Assembly (NCBI RefSeq): GCF_042453785.1
Contig: NC_091669.1
Span: 18,025,001 to 18,089,000, forward strand
From: Malus domestica
Lineage: Eukaryota > Streptophyta > Magnoliopsida > Rosales > Rosaceae
Reading direction: 5' to 3'
Length of the DNA: 64,000 bases
The notes beneath the pieces are model-generated. The model was not told where the DNA came from. It saw only the letters and a program-made list of their open reading frames with translations, and made no database searches. Numbering within the stretch: position 1 is the stretch's first letter; every line of letters starts with the position of its first letter. Positions 11,769 to 21,870 of this stretch are shown here, piece by piece. The translations under genes and the position numbers were made by a program.

Positions 11769-12937
11769 CCATTTTTATTTCAACCAGTAAGAGGATACAT
11801 CTAAAATAAAAACTCAAAACTACAGCCGAACCAATTTATTATACGATTCCATTCTATTTTCAACCATTTGATTATTCTTAAGAAACACTTAATTGTATTA
11901 ATGGTTTCTGAACGTTACTCCTAGTTTAATTTTGGTCTCTAAACTCTCATATTAGTTTTTTAATCCTCGAACTCTACAGTGTGTTGTACCATTGATCATT
12001 TTCATTAATGCCATCATTTTTTTTTTGGTTAAATTTAGGAATATATTAGGAACTTTATCCCACATCACTAAAAATGAAAAAAAAAAATCTAATAAACCAG
12101 ATTTTTTTTGTGTGTAAGAAAATTGAATACATAACCATTTTCTCCGTAGCTTAATATGTGATTTGTTAGTTATTTAAGTCCAACCACAATTCGATATCCT
12201 TTGAAATCGCATTGCCTAATATTTACAAGTTGCTAAAGTCCAACCATTTTCATTTTGTATCTTTATAGTTCAATTTTCATTTGCTTTAAGTTTTAGATAT
12301 TAACTAGATAGTGATGTCCGTGTGTTGCTGGGGGATTATAAATTGGATGGATAATTATATTTCTAACATTGCAGTATATAAATTTTAATTAATAAGTGTG
12401 TGCAAAGAAGCAATTTGTCATGATATAGTGAATATTTGCTAAACTATGCCATGAGATCGTCTTACTGGGGATGAAAAGAAATTTATACAAACAATTAGAA
12501 ATCATATAACTGTAAATGCCAAGTCCTGTGATCTAATGGTTAAAAATTATGTAAATTGTTTTATCTATCAAGAAATGAAAAGCATATGGAAAGTGAGTAG
12601 TTACTTGAGCGAAGAGTTTAGATAATGATTTTAAGAGCGGCAAAAGTTTTGTTGGATTGTGCTGGTTGCAAAACATGTCTTCTTTTTGCACACAGAAAAG
12701 TTTCAAATGTATGTTAAGATTATTAGGCTAATTCAGATTTATAACATTTGAGGCAAAAAATAAAAAATTGAAATAGATATTCACTTTTTAACACTTGAAA
12801 AACTGTAAGCCAGTGGCTCCAAGATGAAAAAAAAAACCCTACATAAACCCAAATCAACTAAGTTACAAAACAACTAAATATGCAAACAACATAATATTCT
12901 GTGTAGTGATCTAGTTTTTTTATTTTGTAATTAAATT

Positions 12938-13451
12938 TGTTTGTACCATACTTGACCAATCCCGAAACTATTGAGCACCGGTCAACGTTATACCGTCAAG
13001 GACCCATAAGAGTTTTCCTCCAACCAAGAGGCCAATCACAGCGCGACATATGTCGACATCAGAAGCCAATCATAGCGCGATACGTGTCAACGTCAGAAGT
13101 CAATCACAAGACGACACGTGTCAATGTCAGAACAAAGCTAGAAACACTCTTTTATAAAAAGAGATCATTCTCCCACAATTTTTGCTAATATCATTTGTAC
13201 TAAATCATTCACTAGTACTCACTAAAGGAGAGCTTGAACCTATGTACTTGTGTAAACCCTTCACAATTAATGAGAACTCCTCTACCCCGTGGACGTAGCC
13301 AATCTGGGTGAACCACGTACATCTTGTGTTTGCATCCCTATCTCTATCCATTTACATACTTATCCACACTAGTGACCGGAGCAATCTAGCGAAGATCACA
13401 AACTTAACACTTTCGTGGTACCAAAGTCCTCACTGATTTTGTGCATCAACA
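12938..13451 (+). mobile_element. Solo LTR (514 bp) with TSD AAATT
   Basis: It starts TGTTTGTACC and ends CATCAACA (TG…CA). It is flanked by the 5-bp TSD aaatt at 12933-12937 and 13452-13456. The paralogous site in copy B (near 17568-17573) holds a single uninterrupted taaatttaatc, i.e. the empty site. A TATA-like tataaaa is at 13153-13159. No internal retroelement sequence remains, so LTR-LTR recombination removed it. Confidence 0.9.
13032..13133 (+). promoter_or_regulatory. Three 34-bp direct repeats upstream of the solo-LTR TATA box
   Basis: The units are 13032-13065, 13066-13099 and 13100-13133, of the form (c/t)caatca-agcgcga followed by a (t/c)acgtgtcaa(c/t)gtcagaa(g/c)-like end. Units 2 and 3 contain ACGTGTC, a G-box/ABRE-like core. 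They lie 20 bp before the TATA-like box, where U3 enhancer repeats of plant LTRs sit. Regulatory function is inferred. Confidence 0.65.
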
Positions 13452-14109
13452 AAATTTAATCTCAAATTTTTGCCCAACAATGGAACCATCAGAGATTGTG
13501 CAACAAGAGTTTAGCAAACACCATAAGAGAATGGGGATAAATTGAATAGTAATACATACACATCTATCTATATAGTACAACTAAAAGAAACTAAACATGT
13601 AACATAATTTCTTACATGTTAGTAGAGAAATTAAACCCTAATATGTTAGTAGAGAACAATTTCTTACATGTTTCAATATATCCAGAAAAATGGTTCTTTT
13701 TCCTTAATGACATGGACACCTGCAACACCCCTATAGAAATAAAAAAAAAAAAAACTTGAAAAATTAAAGGGAAATGATTAGACCCAATACTCTCTAATGA
13801 ATTGGCAAATTGAATTGGGGTTTAGATAAATTGGCAAGAATAAAAATAGTGCATTCAAATACATGAACATAAGATATTAGAACAACAACAAAATCATGAG
13901 AATTCAACTTTCTAATAAACTCTGGATCCCAAAACAAAATGAATTATCCCTTCTCTATTTCCTTAGCTAGCCACCACTCTCAAAATTCCTCAATCCCTTA
14001 TATCTCACAATGATAAACACATGCATGTCCATTTCAGCTCTTAAACTCGAAAGAAATGTTAGGGTTTCTTATTTTCTTACACAAATCCACCAATTTGAAT
14101 CAAATCTCT

Positions 14110-14902
14110 GTAACATAGATGTGCAACTATCAATGGTTCTTCTTCCGCATCTTTTTCAGAAGAATAGAACCAACTGTACAAAGGCTAAAATTGTTTCTCA
14201 GTACCATTTGGCATCTACATCCAAAATATTGAAGAAATGAACTTAATGATTATGCAATGCAAGTGTGATATGGTTGATTGGTGCTTGATGTGAAGGACAT
14301 TCAACCACGTTTTAAGATGCAATTTGGACCAAGAAATGAGAATGACGAATATGTGCTATGATGAGCGAGATTATATAATTGCTAAAATTTTGGATTGAAG
14401 AAAATATAGTACTTACATAGAGAAAAAGGTTCACCTTGAACACTCCATGTCCAGTGAATGAGAAACTCACTATGAAAGTTGCAAAGAAAAGATTAAATGG
14501 CATGAACTCAACGCATTTTGTCTTGATCACCAAATTTTGAAGAAAAAAAGGGCATGAGTGAGAACAAATTCAACCATCTAAGAACAATCTGAATGAGGAT
14601 CATTCGACACAAAGTTATGATGACAATCAATGGCAAACATACATGAAAATTAGTGAAGCAATACTCAAGTATCCAACGAATAATTGCCTCCCATTGTAGG
14701 TAGTCCAAGAACTTAAGCTGACAAAGACAATGGACACCAATAGAACAAAAACTGCAATTAATTAACAGTGTCAATATCCTCATCTACAATAAACATTTTA
14801 AAGAACAACAAATAGTTAGTAATGTAGAGTTGTAAAAGGTACCTTAATAAGAAGAGATGCATGTAGAGCTCTTTCAGCATAAGAAATGAAAATGCTCAAG
14901 TA
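14110..14902 (-). pseudogene. SWEET (MtN3/saliva) sugar transporter pseudogene, copy A
   Basis: On the minus strand I can read degraded exons of a SWEET2-like sugar uniporter. One is near 14902-14843 (YLSIFISYAERA…). The next is 14751-14643 (LLVSIVFVSL … NGRQLFVGYLSIASLIFM, ag/gt borders intact). A third runs from ~14555 to 14417 and contains NLVIKTKCVEFMPF and FKVNLFLY before a gtaagt donor. A last one runs from 14214 down to ~14110 and holds a broken version of the VPNG…GTILGFVQLVLYFY segment, then EEEPLIVA. Frame changes in the last exon and the missing N-terminal exons make it a pseudogene. Plant SWEETs have seven membrane helices; only about the second half is present here. Confidence 0.65.
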
Positions 14903-15149
14903 GGCTTACTAGAAGGCAGTCGAACTGAATTAGAACATTCAACAAAATTATTTTGTTAACTTGTCCATGATAAATCTGTTAAATGTTCACCTAGAATAGA
15001 ACATCAATGATTCAATAATCAGTAGGGAAGTGCAAAATATTGAATATTAATTCAGTCCAGGAACTAAAAATTTCATAAATGGTTCTTAAATATTGAACCC
15101 TAAAAGTTAAAACATCAAAGATAACATATTTGAACAATGAAAGATCAAA

Positions 15150-15230
15150 TTCACCTTCGGCGAGAATCGAACTTAAGACCTCTTACTTGCAACTGAAGAG
15201 GAATACCACTAAATCGTAGTACTAAATATT
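15150..15230 (-). repeat. SINE-like fragment (tRNA-derived, box B)
   Basis: On the minus strand this reads tagtactacgatttagtgg, a variable middle with aagtaagaggtctta, and agttcgattctcgcc. The last part matches the pol III box B consensus GTTCGANNC. The same sequence family occurs on the plus strand at 50336-50510. Confidence 0.5.
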
Positions 15231-15659
15231 TGTAATTTTTAAAACATGAGATATGAAATTGTGATTCGACTCATAATTAAAGTAATTTTGTATAATTACC
15301 ATAAAACAGTGATTTCAATTGTTAAAGATTTGAAAATTGTAAATGACTCAATCTCTTTTTGAAAATTACATAAAGTCTTGACAAGTTAAATCACGTGGGT
15401 CTCACATGACCATGGATGTATGCAGGAATTTTCAAGCACTTATAATCATATACTTTAGGGCCGGGCATTGTTCAGGTTGGATTGATTTCACAAAAAAAAT
15501 TGCGACCAAACCAATGACATTATAATAGTTTTTCTTTCTTTTGCCTTTTTTTACAATATTGTTAGCCAAAATTCAACATGTCGTCAATCTTCAAAATTTC
15601 ACTAACATTAAATTCAACATTCTTATCTAGTTACCGCCGCTTGAAATTATGCTTTGTAC

Positions 15660-16397
15660 CGAGGGCTGGATGTAGGAATTTCATAAGTGGCACAAGCCAG
15701 TGGTGAGGAAGGCAAGCCGAGAGCATCAGAAGTGGGGGAGACCTGCGGAGGGATGGGTTAAGTGCAACTTCGATGGAGCTTGGAACAATAGAAGTAACCG
15801 GGGAGGTTTTGGGGTGGTGATTTGAAATCATTTGAGGGAGTGTCTTGTCGCTGCTGTTGGGCCCATTGAGAGGGTAAACTCTGCATTGCATGCTGAATTC
15901 TTTGTAGCTCGTAGAGCTGCAATATTGGTGGGCACTATTTGTACAGTGGAGGGGAAGATTCAGTTCGATGGAGACTCTGCGTTCGTGTTGGCTTCCACGC
16001 AGGGGAGTGGGGACGACAACTCTGCCTTAGGTCCTACAATCAATGATTTGGGATGCCTTCTCATGGAGTGGTCGATTCAGTGGTTAGTCATATTCAACGA
16101 GAAGGGAACTCAGCAGCCTATCAGCTTGCTCGGTTGGGAATTAATAGTGCTCATGAGGTAATGTGGTTTGAGGAGCCTCTAGATTTGATCTAAGATATAC
16201 TTCTAGAGGAGGGGTTGTAATTCTTTTCCATTGTTCATTTGAGGGTAGTTCTCTTGTTGTGCAAGACACTTTTTTCCTTCGACTGGATTAAAATCTCCAG
16301 AAAGGGTTTATCAAGGCCCATTATGCGCACTATCCTCAATTTGTACGAATTCTAATTTACTTAATGAATATCGTACCTTCGCTTAAAAAAAAAAAAA
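15660..16397 (+). mobile_element. LINE 3' end with RNase H domain and poly(A), copy B
   Basis: This is the copy-B version of the truncated LINE at 11030-11768. The RNase H frame is broken: GGFGVV is followed by a TGA (gtgatttga, where copy A has gattcga), and the frame shifts near 16070 (ggtcgattcag versus ggtcggattcgg). The poly(A) is 13 bp at 16385-16397. Confidence 0.8.
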
Positions 16398-18234
16398 CCA
16401 TTTTTATTTCAACCAGTAAGAGGATACATCTAAAATAAAAACTCAAAACTACAGCCGAACCAATTTATTTTACGATTCCATTCGATTTTCAACCATTTGA
16501 TTATTCTTAAGAAACACTTAATTGTACCAATGGTTTCTGAACATTACTCCTAGTTTAATTTTGGTCTCTAAACTCTCATATTAGTTTTTTAGTCTTCGAA
16601 CTCTACAATGTGTTGTACCATTGACCATTTTCATTAACGCCATCATTTTTTTTTTGTTAAATTTAGGAGTATATTAGGAACTTTATCCCACGTCACTAAA
16701 AATGACAACAAAAAAAATCTAATAAACCAGAATTTTTTTTTTGTGTGTAAGAAAATGGAATACATAACCATTTTCTCTGTAGCTTAATATGTGATTTGTT
16801 AGTTATTTAAGTCCAACCACAGTTCGATCTCCTTTGAAATCGCATTCCCTAATATTTACAAGTTGCTGAAGTCCAACCATTTTCATTTTGTGTTTTTATA
16901 GTTCAATTTTCATTTGTTTTAAGTTTTAGATATTAACTAGATAGTGATGTCCGCGTGTTGCTGGGGGATTATAAATTGGATGGATAATTATATTTCTAAC
17001 ATTGCAGTATATAAATTTTAATTAATAAGTGTGTGCAAAGAAGCAATTTGTCATGATATAGTGAATATTTGCTAAACTATGCCATGAGATCATCTTACTG
17101 GGGATGAAAAGAAATTTATACAAACAATTAGAAATCATATAACTGTAAATGTCAAGTCCTGTGATCTAATGGTTAAAAATTATGTAAATTGTTTTATCTA
17201 TCAAGAAATGAAAAGCATATGGAAAGTGAGTAGTTACTTGAGGTGGGAGTTTAGATAATGATTTTAAGAGCGGCAAAAGTTTTGTTGGATTGTGCTGGTT
17301 GCAAAACATGTCTTCTTTTTGTACACATAGAAGTTTCAAATGTATGCTAAGATTATTAGGCAAATTCATATTTATAACATTTGAGGCAGAAAATAAGAAA
17401 TTGAAATAGATATTCACTTTTTAACACTCAAAAACCTGCAAGCCAGTGGCTCCAAGATGAAAAAAAAAAACTACATAAACCCAAATCAACTAAGTTACAA
17501 AACAACTAAATATGCAAACAACATAACAGTCTGTGTAGTGATCTAGTTTTTTTATTTTGTAATTAAATTTAATCTCAAATTTTTGCCCAACAATGGAACC
17601 ATCAGAGATTGTGCAACAATAGTTTAGTAAACACCATACGAGAATGGGGATAAATTGAATACTAATACATACACATTTATCTATATAGTACAACTAAAAG
17701 AAACTAAACATGTAACATAATTTCTTACATGTTAGTAGAGAAATTAAACCCTAATATGTTAGTAGAGAACAATTTCTTACATGTTTCAATATATCCAGAA
17801 AAATGGTTCTTTTTCCTTATGAATATGACATGGACACCTGCAACACCCCTATAGAAATGAAAAAAAACAACTTGAAAAATTAAAGGGAAATGATTAGACC
17901 CAATACTCTTTGATGAATTCCAGCAAATTGAATTGGGGTTCAGATAAATTAGCAAGAATAAAAATAGTGCATTCAAATACATGAACAAAAGATATTAGAA
18001 CAACAAAAAAATCATGAGAATTCAACTTTGCAATAAATTCTGGATCTCAAAACTAAATGAATTATCCCTTCTCTATTTCCTTAGCTAGCCACCACTCTCA
18101 AAATTCCTCAACCCCTTATATCTCATAATGATAAACACATGCATGTCCATTTCAACTCTTAAAACCGAAAGAAATGTTAGGGTTTCTTAGTTTCTTACCC
18201 AAATCCACCAATTTGAATCAAATCTCTGCAACAT

Positions 18235-19030
18235 AGATGTGCAACTATCAATGGTTCTTCTTCCGCGTCTTCTTCAAAAAAATAGAACCAACTGTATAAA
18301 GACTAAAATTGTTCCTCAATACCATTTGGCATCTACATCCAAAATATTGAAGAAATGAACTTAATGATTATGCAATGCAAGTGTGATATGGTTGATTGGT
18401 GCTTGATGTGAAGGACATTCAACCACATTTTAAGATGCAATTTGGACCAAGAAATGAGAATGACGAATAGATGCTATGATGAGTGAGATTATACAACTGC
18501 TGAAATTTTGGATTGAAGGAAATATAGTACTTACATAGAGAAAAAGGTTCACCTTGAACACTCCATATCCAGTGCATGAGAAACTCACTAAGAAAGTTGC
18601 AAAGAAAAGATTAAATGGCATGAACTCAACGGATTTTGTTTTGATCACCAAATTTTGAAGAAAAAAAGGGCATGAGTGAGAACAAATTCAACCATCTAAG
18701 AACAATTTGAATGAGGATCATTCGACACAAAGTTATGATGACAATCAATGGCAAACATACATGAAAATTAGTGAAGCAGTACTCAAGTATCCAACAAATA
18801 ATTACCTCCCATTGTAGTCCAAGAACTTAAGCTGACAAAGACAATGGACACCAATAGAACAAAAACTGCAATTAATTAACAATGTCAACATCCTCATCTA
18901 CAATAAACATTTTAAAAAAGAACAAATAGTCAGTAATGCAGAGTTGTAAAAGGTACCTTAATAAGAAGAGATGTAGGTAGATTACCTTAAGAGCTCTTTC
19001 AACGTAAGAAATGAAAATGCTCAAGTAGGC
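18235..19030 (-). pseudogene. SWEET sugar transporter pseudogene, copy B
   Basis: This is the paralogue of 14110-14902. The best-preserved exon (about 18675-18537 on the minus strand) reads NLVIKTKSVEFMPFNLFFATF and then VFKVNLFLY before a gtaagt donor. It keeps Ser in KSVEF, where copy A has Cys. Small indels differ from copy A, including one in the exon containing FVGYLS. It is not translatable as a whole. Confidence 0.6.
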
Positions 19031-19099
19031 TAACTAGAAAGCAGTCGAACTAAATTAGAACATTCAACAAAATTATTTTGTTAACTTGTCCATGATAAA

Positions 19100-19737
19100 T
19101 GTCACATCCCGGCCCGGGGTGAACCACTTCCCGGGCCCGCTCCACCACCGTAGCACAATATTGTCCGCTTTGGGCTTACCATTCACTCACAGTTTTGTTT
19201 TTGGGAACTCACGAGCAACTTCCCAGTGGGTCACCTATCCTGGGAGTGCTCTGGCCTCCTTCTCGCTTAACTTCGGAGTTCCTACGGGACCCGAAGCCAG
19301 TGAGCTCCCAAAAGGCCTCGTGCTAGGTAGGGATGAGAATATACATTTAAGGATCACTCCCATGGGCGATGTGGGATGTTACAATCCACCCCCCTTAGGG
19401 GCCCGACGTCCTTGTCGGCACACTTCCGGCCAGGGATTGGCTCTGATACCATTTGTCACATCCCGGCCCGGGGTGGACCACTTCACGGGCCCGCTCCACC
19501 ACCGTAGCACGATATTGTCCGCTTTGGGCTTACCATTCCCTCACGGTTTTGTTTTTGGGAACTCATGAGCAACTTCCCAGTGGGTCACCCATCCTGGGAG
19601 TGACCTGGCCTCCTTCTCGCTTAACTTCGGAGTTCTTTCGGAACCCGAAGCCAGTGAGCTTCCAAAAGGCCTCGTGCTAGGTAAGGATGAGAATATACAT
19701 TTAAGGATCACTCCCCTGGGCGATGTGGGATGTTACA
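19100..19737 (-). mobile_element. Cassandra TRIM retrotransposon, two LTRs
   Basis: Read on the minus strand, two 284-bp LTRs (19737-19454 and 19383-19100) start TGTAACATCCC and end GGGATGTGACA. The short interior (19453-19384) starts with a Met-tRNA primer site, TGGTATCAGAGCC (plus 19439-19451), and ends in a purine-rich tract (plus 19384-19398). Each LTR contains a 5S-rRNA-like block (minus sense GGAACTCCGAAGTTAAGCGA…GATGGGTGACCCACTGGGAA-like, plus about 19212-19282 and 19569-19640), the hallmark of Cassandra. There is no coding capacity, as usual for a TRIM. The LTRs differ at about 15 of 284 sites by eye. No clean TSD is seen: ataaa is on the left and gaaaa on the right. Confidence 0.9.
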
Positions 19738-20967
19738 GAAAATTTCATAAAAATTTGAGAAGGAAACACAAATTTACTGATAAAATTCAAGAATTTTAGT
19801 CAAATCCAAAACACAAAAATCCAAATTTCATAAGAAAATCAACAAAAAAAAATTAAAATTACTAGTAAAAATCAATAATTTTTTTTTTTTTTTTTTGTAA
19901 ATATATCTTATGAGAATTGCAGCATTGCTTTGTGAGATATAAAGGAGGCAACTTTGGAATCGAAAGTATCAACATTGGCCGCGACGAACTCGTCCTCGGA
20001 ACTTCAGAAACCCAAATAAAAAAAATCAAATTTTCAATCTATAGACGTAAAATTATAGCAGAAATCGATTATATGTATGTACATAATTGTATCAATAGAT
20101 ATACTTGTGAAAGAAACAGAGCAGATGACCGACTGAGAGGAGAGAGGTTTATTTGAAGCTGCTATGAAAAAAAATCGTCAATGGGGTCAAACTACCTCTC
20201 TAAAAATGAAACAGTCCCTACAAAATTCAAGGCTCGAAAATAAAATAAAATAAAATATAAATTCAAAAGAAATCTGAGAAAAAATCATGCCGTCAAACAA
20301 ATTTGAGAAAAAAAAAGAAATAAATTCAAGTTAAAAATTACTTGCCCACAAACCCAAACCACATCCCTAAACATTACACACCGTAAAACTCTAGAAATCA
20401 CCAGAATTGAAAACCAGCGCCACTGGATATTGTGTTATAGATATCCTCTGCAATTCAAAGTGCATAAACTATAACTAACTAGTCATCAGATAAAACTGAT
20501 CGAAATATGATTTTGAAGGAGATAATAGGCATATCTTGGAGAACAAAGAGCTCCTAATTGGCAAACTAAATTATTTTATTATGATATTTTTGGCCGGTTA
20601 AATGCTAACATGTATATAGTAGAATTAGTTACTTCATGATTCTAGACCATATATATTGAACGTAAGAAAGAGAGAAATAGAGAATCGCAAATAAAATTCT
20701 AGAGAGGGCGAGCGGAATCACCGTGAATTCAAAGCTGCTTGAAGAATTTTCTTCAAATCGAGACAGGATTTGCGTCAGGTCGTCATCGTCGACAAAGAGC
20801 GTATGAAATCTTCTTCGATATTGAGACCTTATGAATCTTAGCGTCGGGTATGTCGTTGACAGAGTGCTTCTCGATCTCGAACTGGAGTTGGTGACCATCG
20901 GGGAGTTTGATGTTCTATTTGGCCAAGAATTTGGTGCTTCGGAGAGAGAGTTGCGCAGGAAAGTTAA
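19738..20967. other. AT-rich intergenic region, no gene recognised
   Basis: This is AT-rich sequence with several A and T homopolymers (for example T18 near 19880). Open frames at 19917-20156 (+) and 20629-20898 (-) have no recognisable domain and I do not call them genes. Confidence 0.35.
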
Positions 20968-21067
20968 GTTGACGAAGGGTAGCTATATTGGAGTTGACGA
21001 AGGGTAGCTATATTGGAGTTGACGAAGGGTAGCTAAATCAGAGTTGACGAAGGGTAGCTAAATCAGA
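20968..21067 (+). repeat. 25-bp tandem repeat, four units
   Basis: Four units of gttgacgaagggtagcta plus a variable 7-bp end start at 20968, 20993, 21018 and 21043. Units 1-2 end tattgga and units 3-4 end aatcaga, so a two-unit block seems to have duplicated and then diverged, or the reverse. A truncated fifth start is at 21068. Confidence 0.9.
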
Positions 21068-21870
21068 GTTGAACGATAACGGCAAATGGAGAACGAAGGG
21101 TTTCTAGTGATCATGCTTTCTGGAAGCGAACAGTGCTTTGTCGTAGCAGAAGGTGCAGCGATGGGGACAAAATCGTCTTTTTCATATGTAGAAGTGGTAA
21201 AAAATGGCTGATAACAAAGGAATTGGAGGGTACTTTAGTCTGTTTACTTTTAATGAACAGTGTTTTTGTGTTGGGTTTTAGTATAGTTATAAATTATAAA
21301 TTTTCATTTGTGAGCTTCTTCTATTGTTTTTTGAAGATATAAGTTGAAGTTCCTATTATACCTCTAGATTTAACGGAAAAAAAAAGACAGCGTTAGAGAA
21401 AAAGACCAATGATGCAGTGCAACATATTGTTAAATTTGAGGGCTAAAAAAACTAATTTGAGAGTCTAGAAACTAAAATTAAACTAAAAGTAAAGTTTATA
21501 ACTATTGTTATAATTAAGCTCCTAAAAAAAAATAATAAACCGGTCACCGTGATTCGGTTCGGCCGGTTTGGTCCATACCAAATTGATGGACGGCCCCACT
21601 CTACGCAGTAGCAGGACGTTTAAGGCACTCAACCGATCACGTTCATATCCAACGCCTGTAAAGAGATCACCCACCCAACACCAATGTGGTTATCTTTACA
21701 CCAAGATTTAGTGGGCCCACCCCACCAAGTTCCCCCTCCTTTTCTCTTTCAAGTTTCAGGCCAACTCCTTGTGTGTTGTATAAGGAGTCGGAGCGCAAAA
21801 GAAAATTCGCAAAATTTTACAAAATCAAAGTTAATTCGAGGAATTTCGACGATCACGATTGAATCAGAAA
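21068..21870. other. Upstream region of profilin
   Basis: It contains a block at about 21400-21530 that is an inverted, diverged relative of 11890-12010 / 16520-16640 (in the segmental duplication), so it is part of a dispersed repeat. The last ~150 bp should hold the profilin promoter and 5' UTR. A clear TATA box was not found; gtgttgtataagg at ~21775 is the nearest. Confidence 0.4.

Larger units (their letters stand above)
10917..14975. repeat. Segmental duplication, copy A
   Basis: It matches 15552-19099 in direct orientation almost base for base over its whole length, with scattered substitutions and small indels. It starts at tacaatattgttagcc and ends at ccatgataaat. Copy A is ~510 bp longer because it alone carries the solo LTR at 12938-13451. 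Shared contents are a LINE 3' end, about 2 kb of AT-rich DNA and a SWEET pseudogene. Confidence 0.9.
15552..19099. repeat. Segmental duplication, copy B
   Basis: This is the direct-orientation partner of 10917-14975, 4.6 kb downstream. It lacks the 514-bp solo LTR. Homology to copy A stops exactly where the Cassandra element begins at 19100. Confidence 0.9.

Noticed and set aside
19086-19680. Long plus-strand frame rich in Pro and Gly
   Set aside because: It is the reverse complement of the two Cassandra LTRs, which are non-coding.
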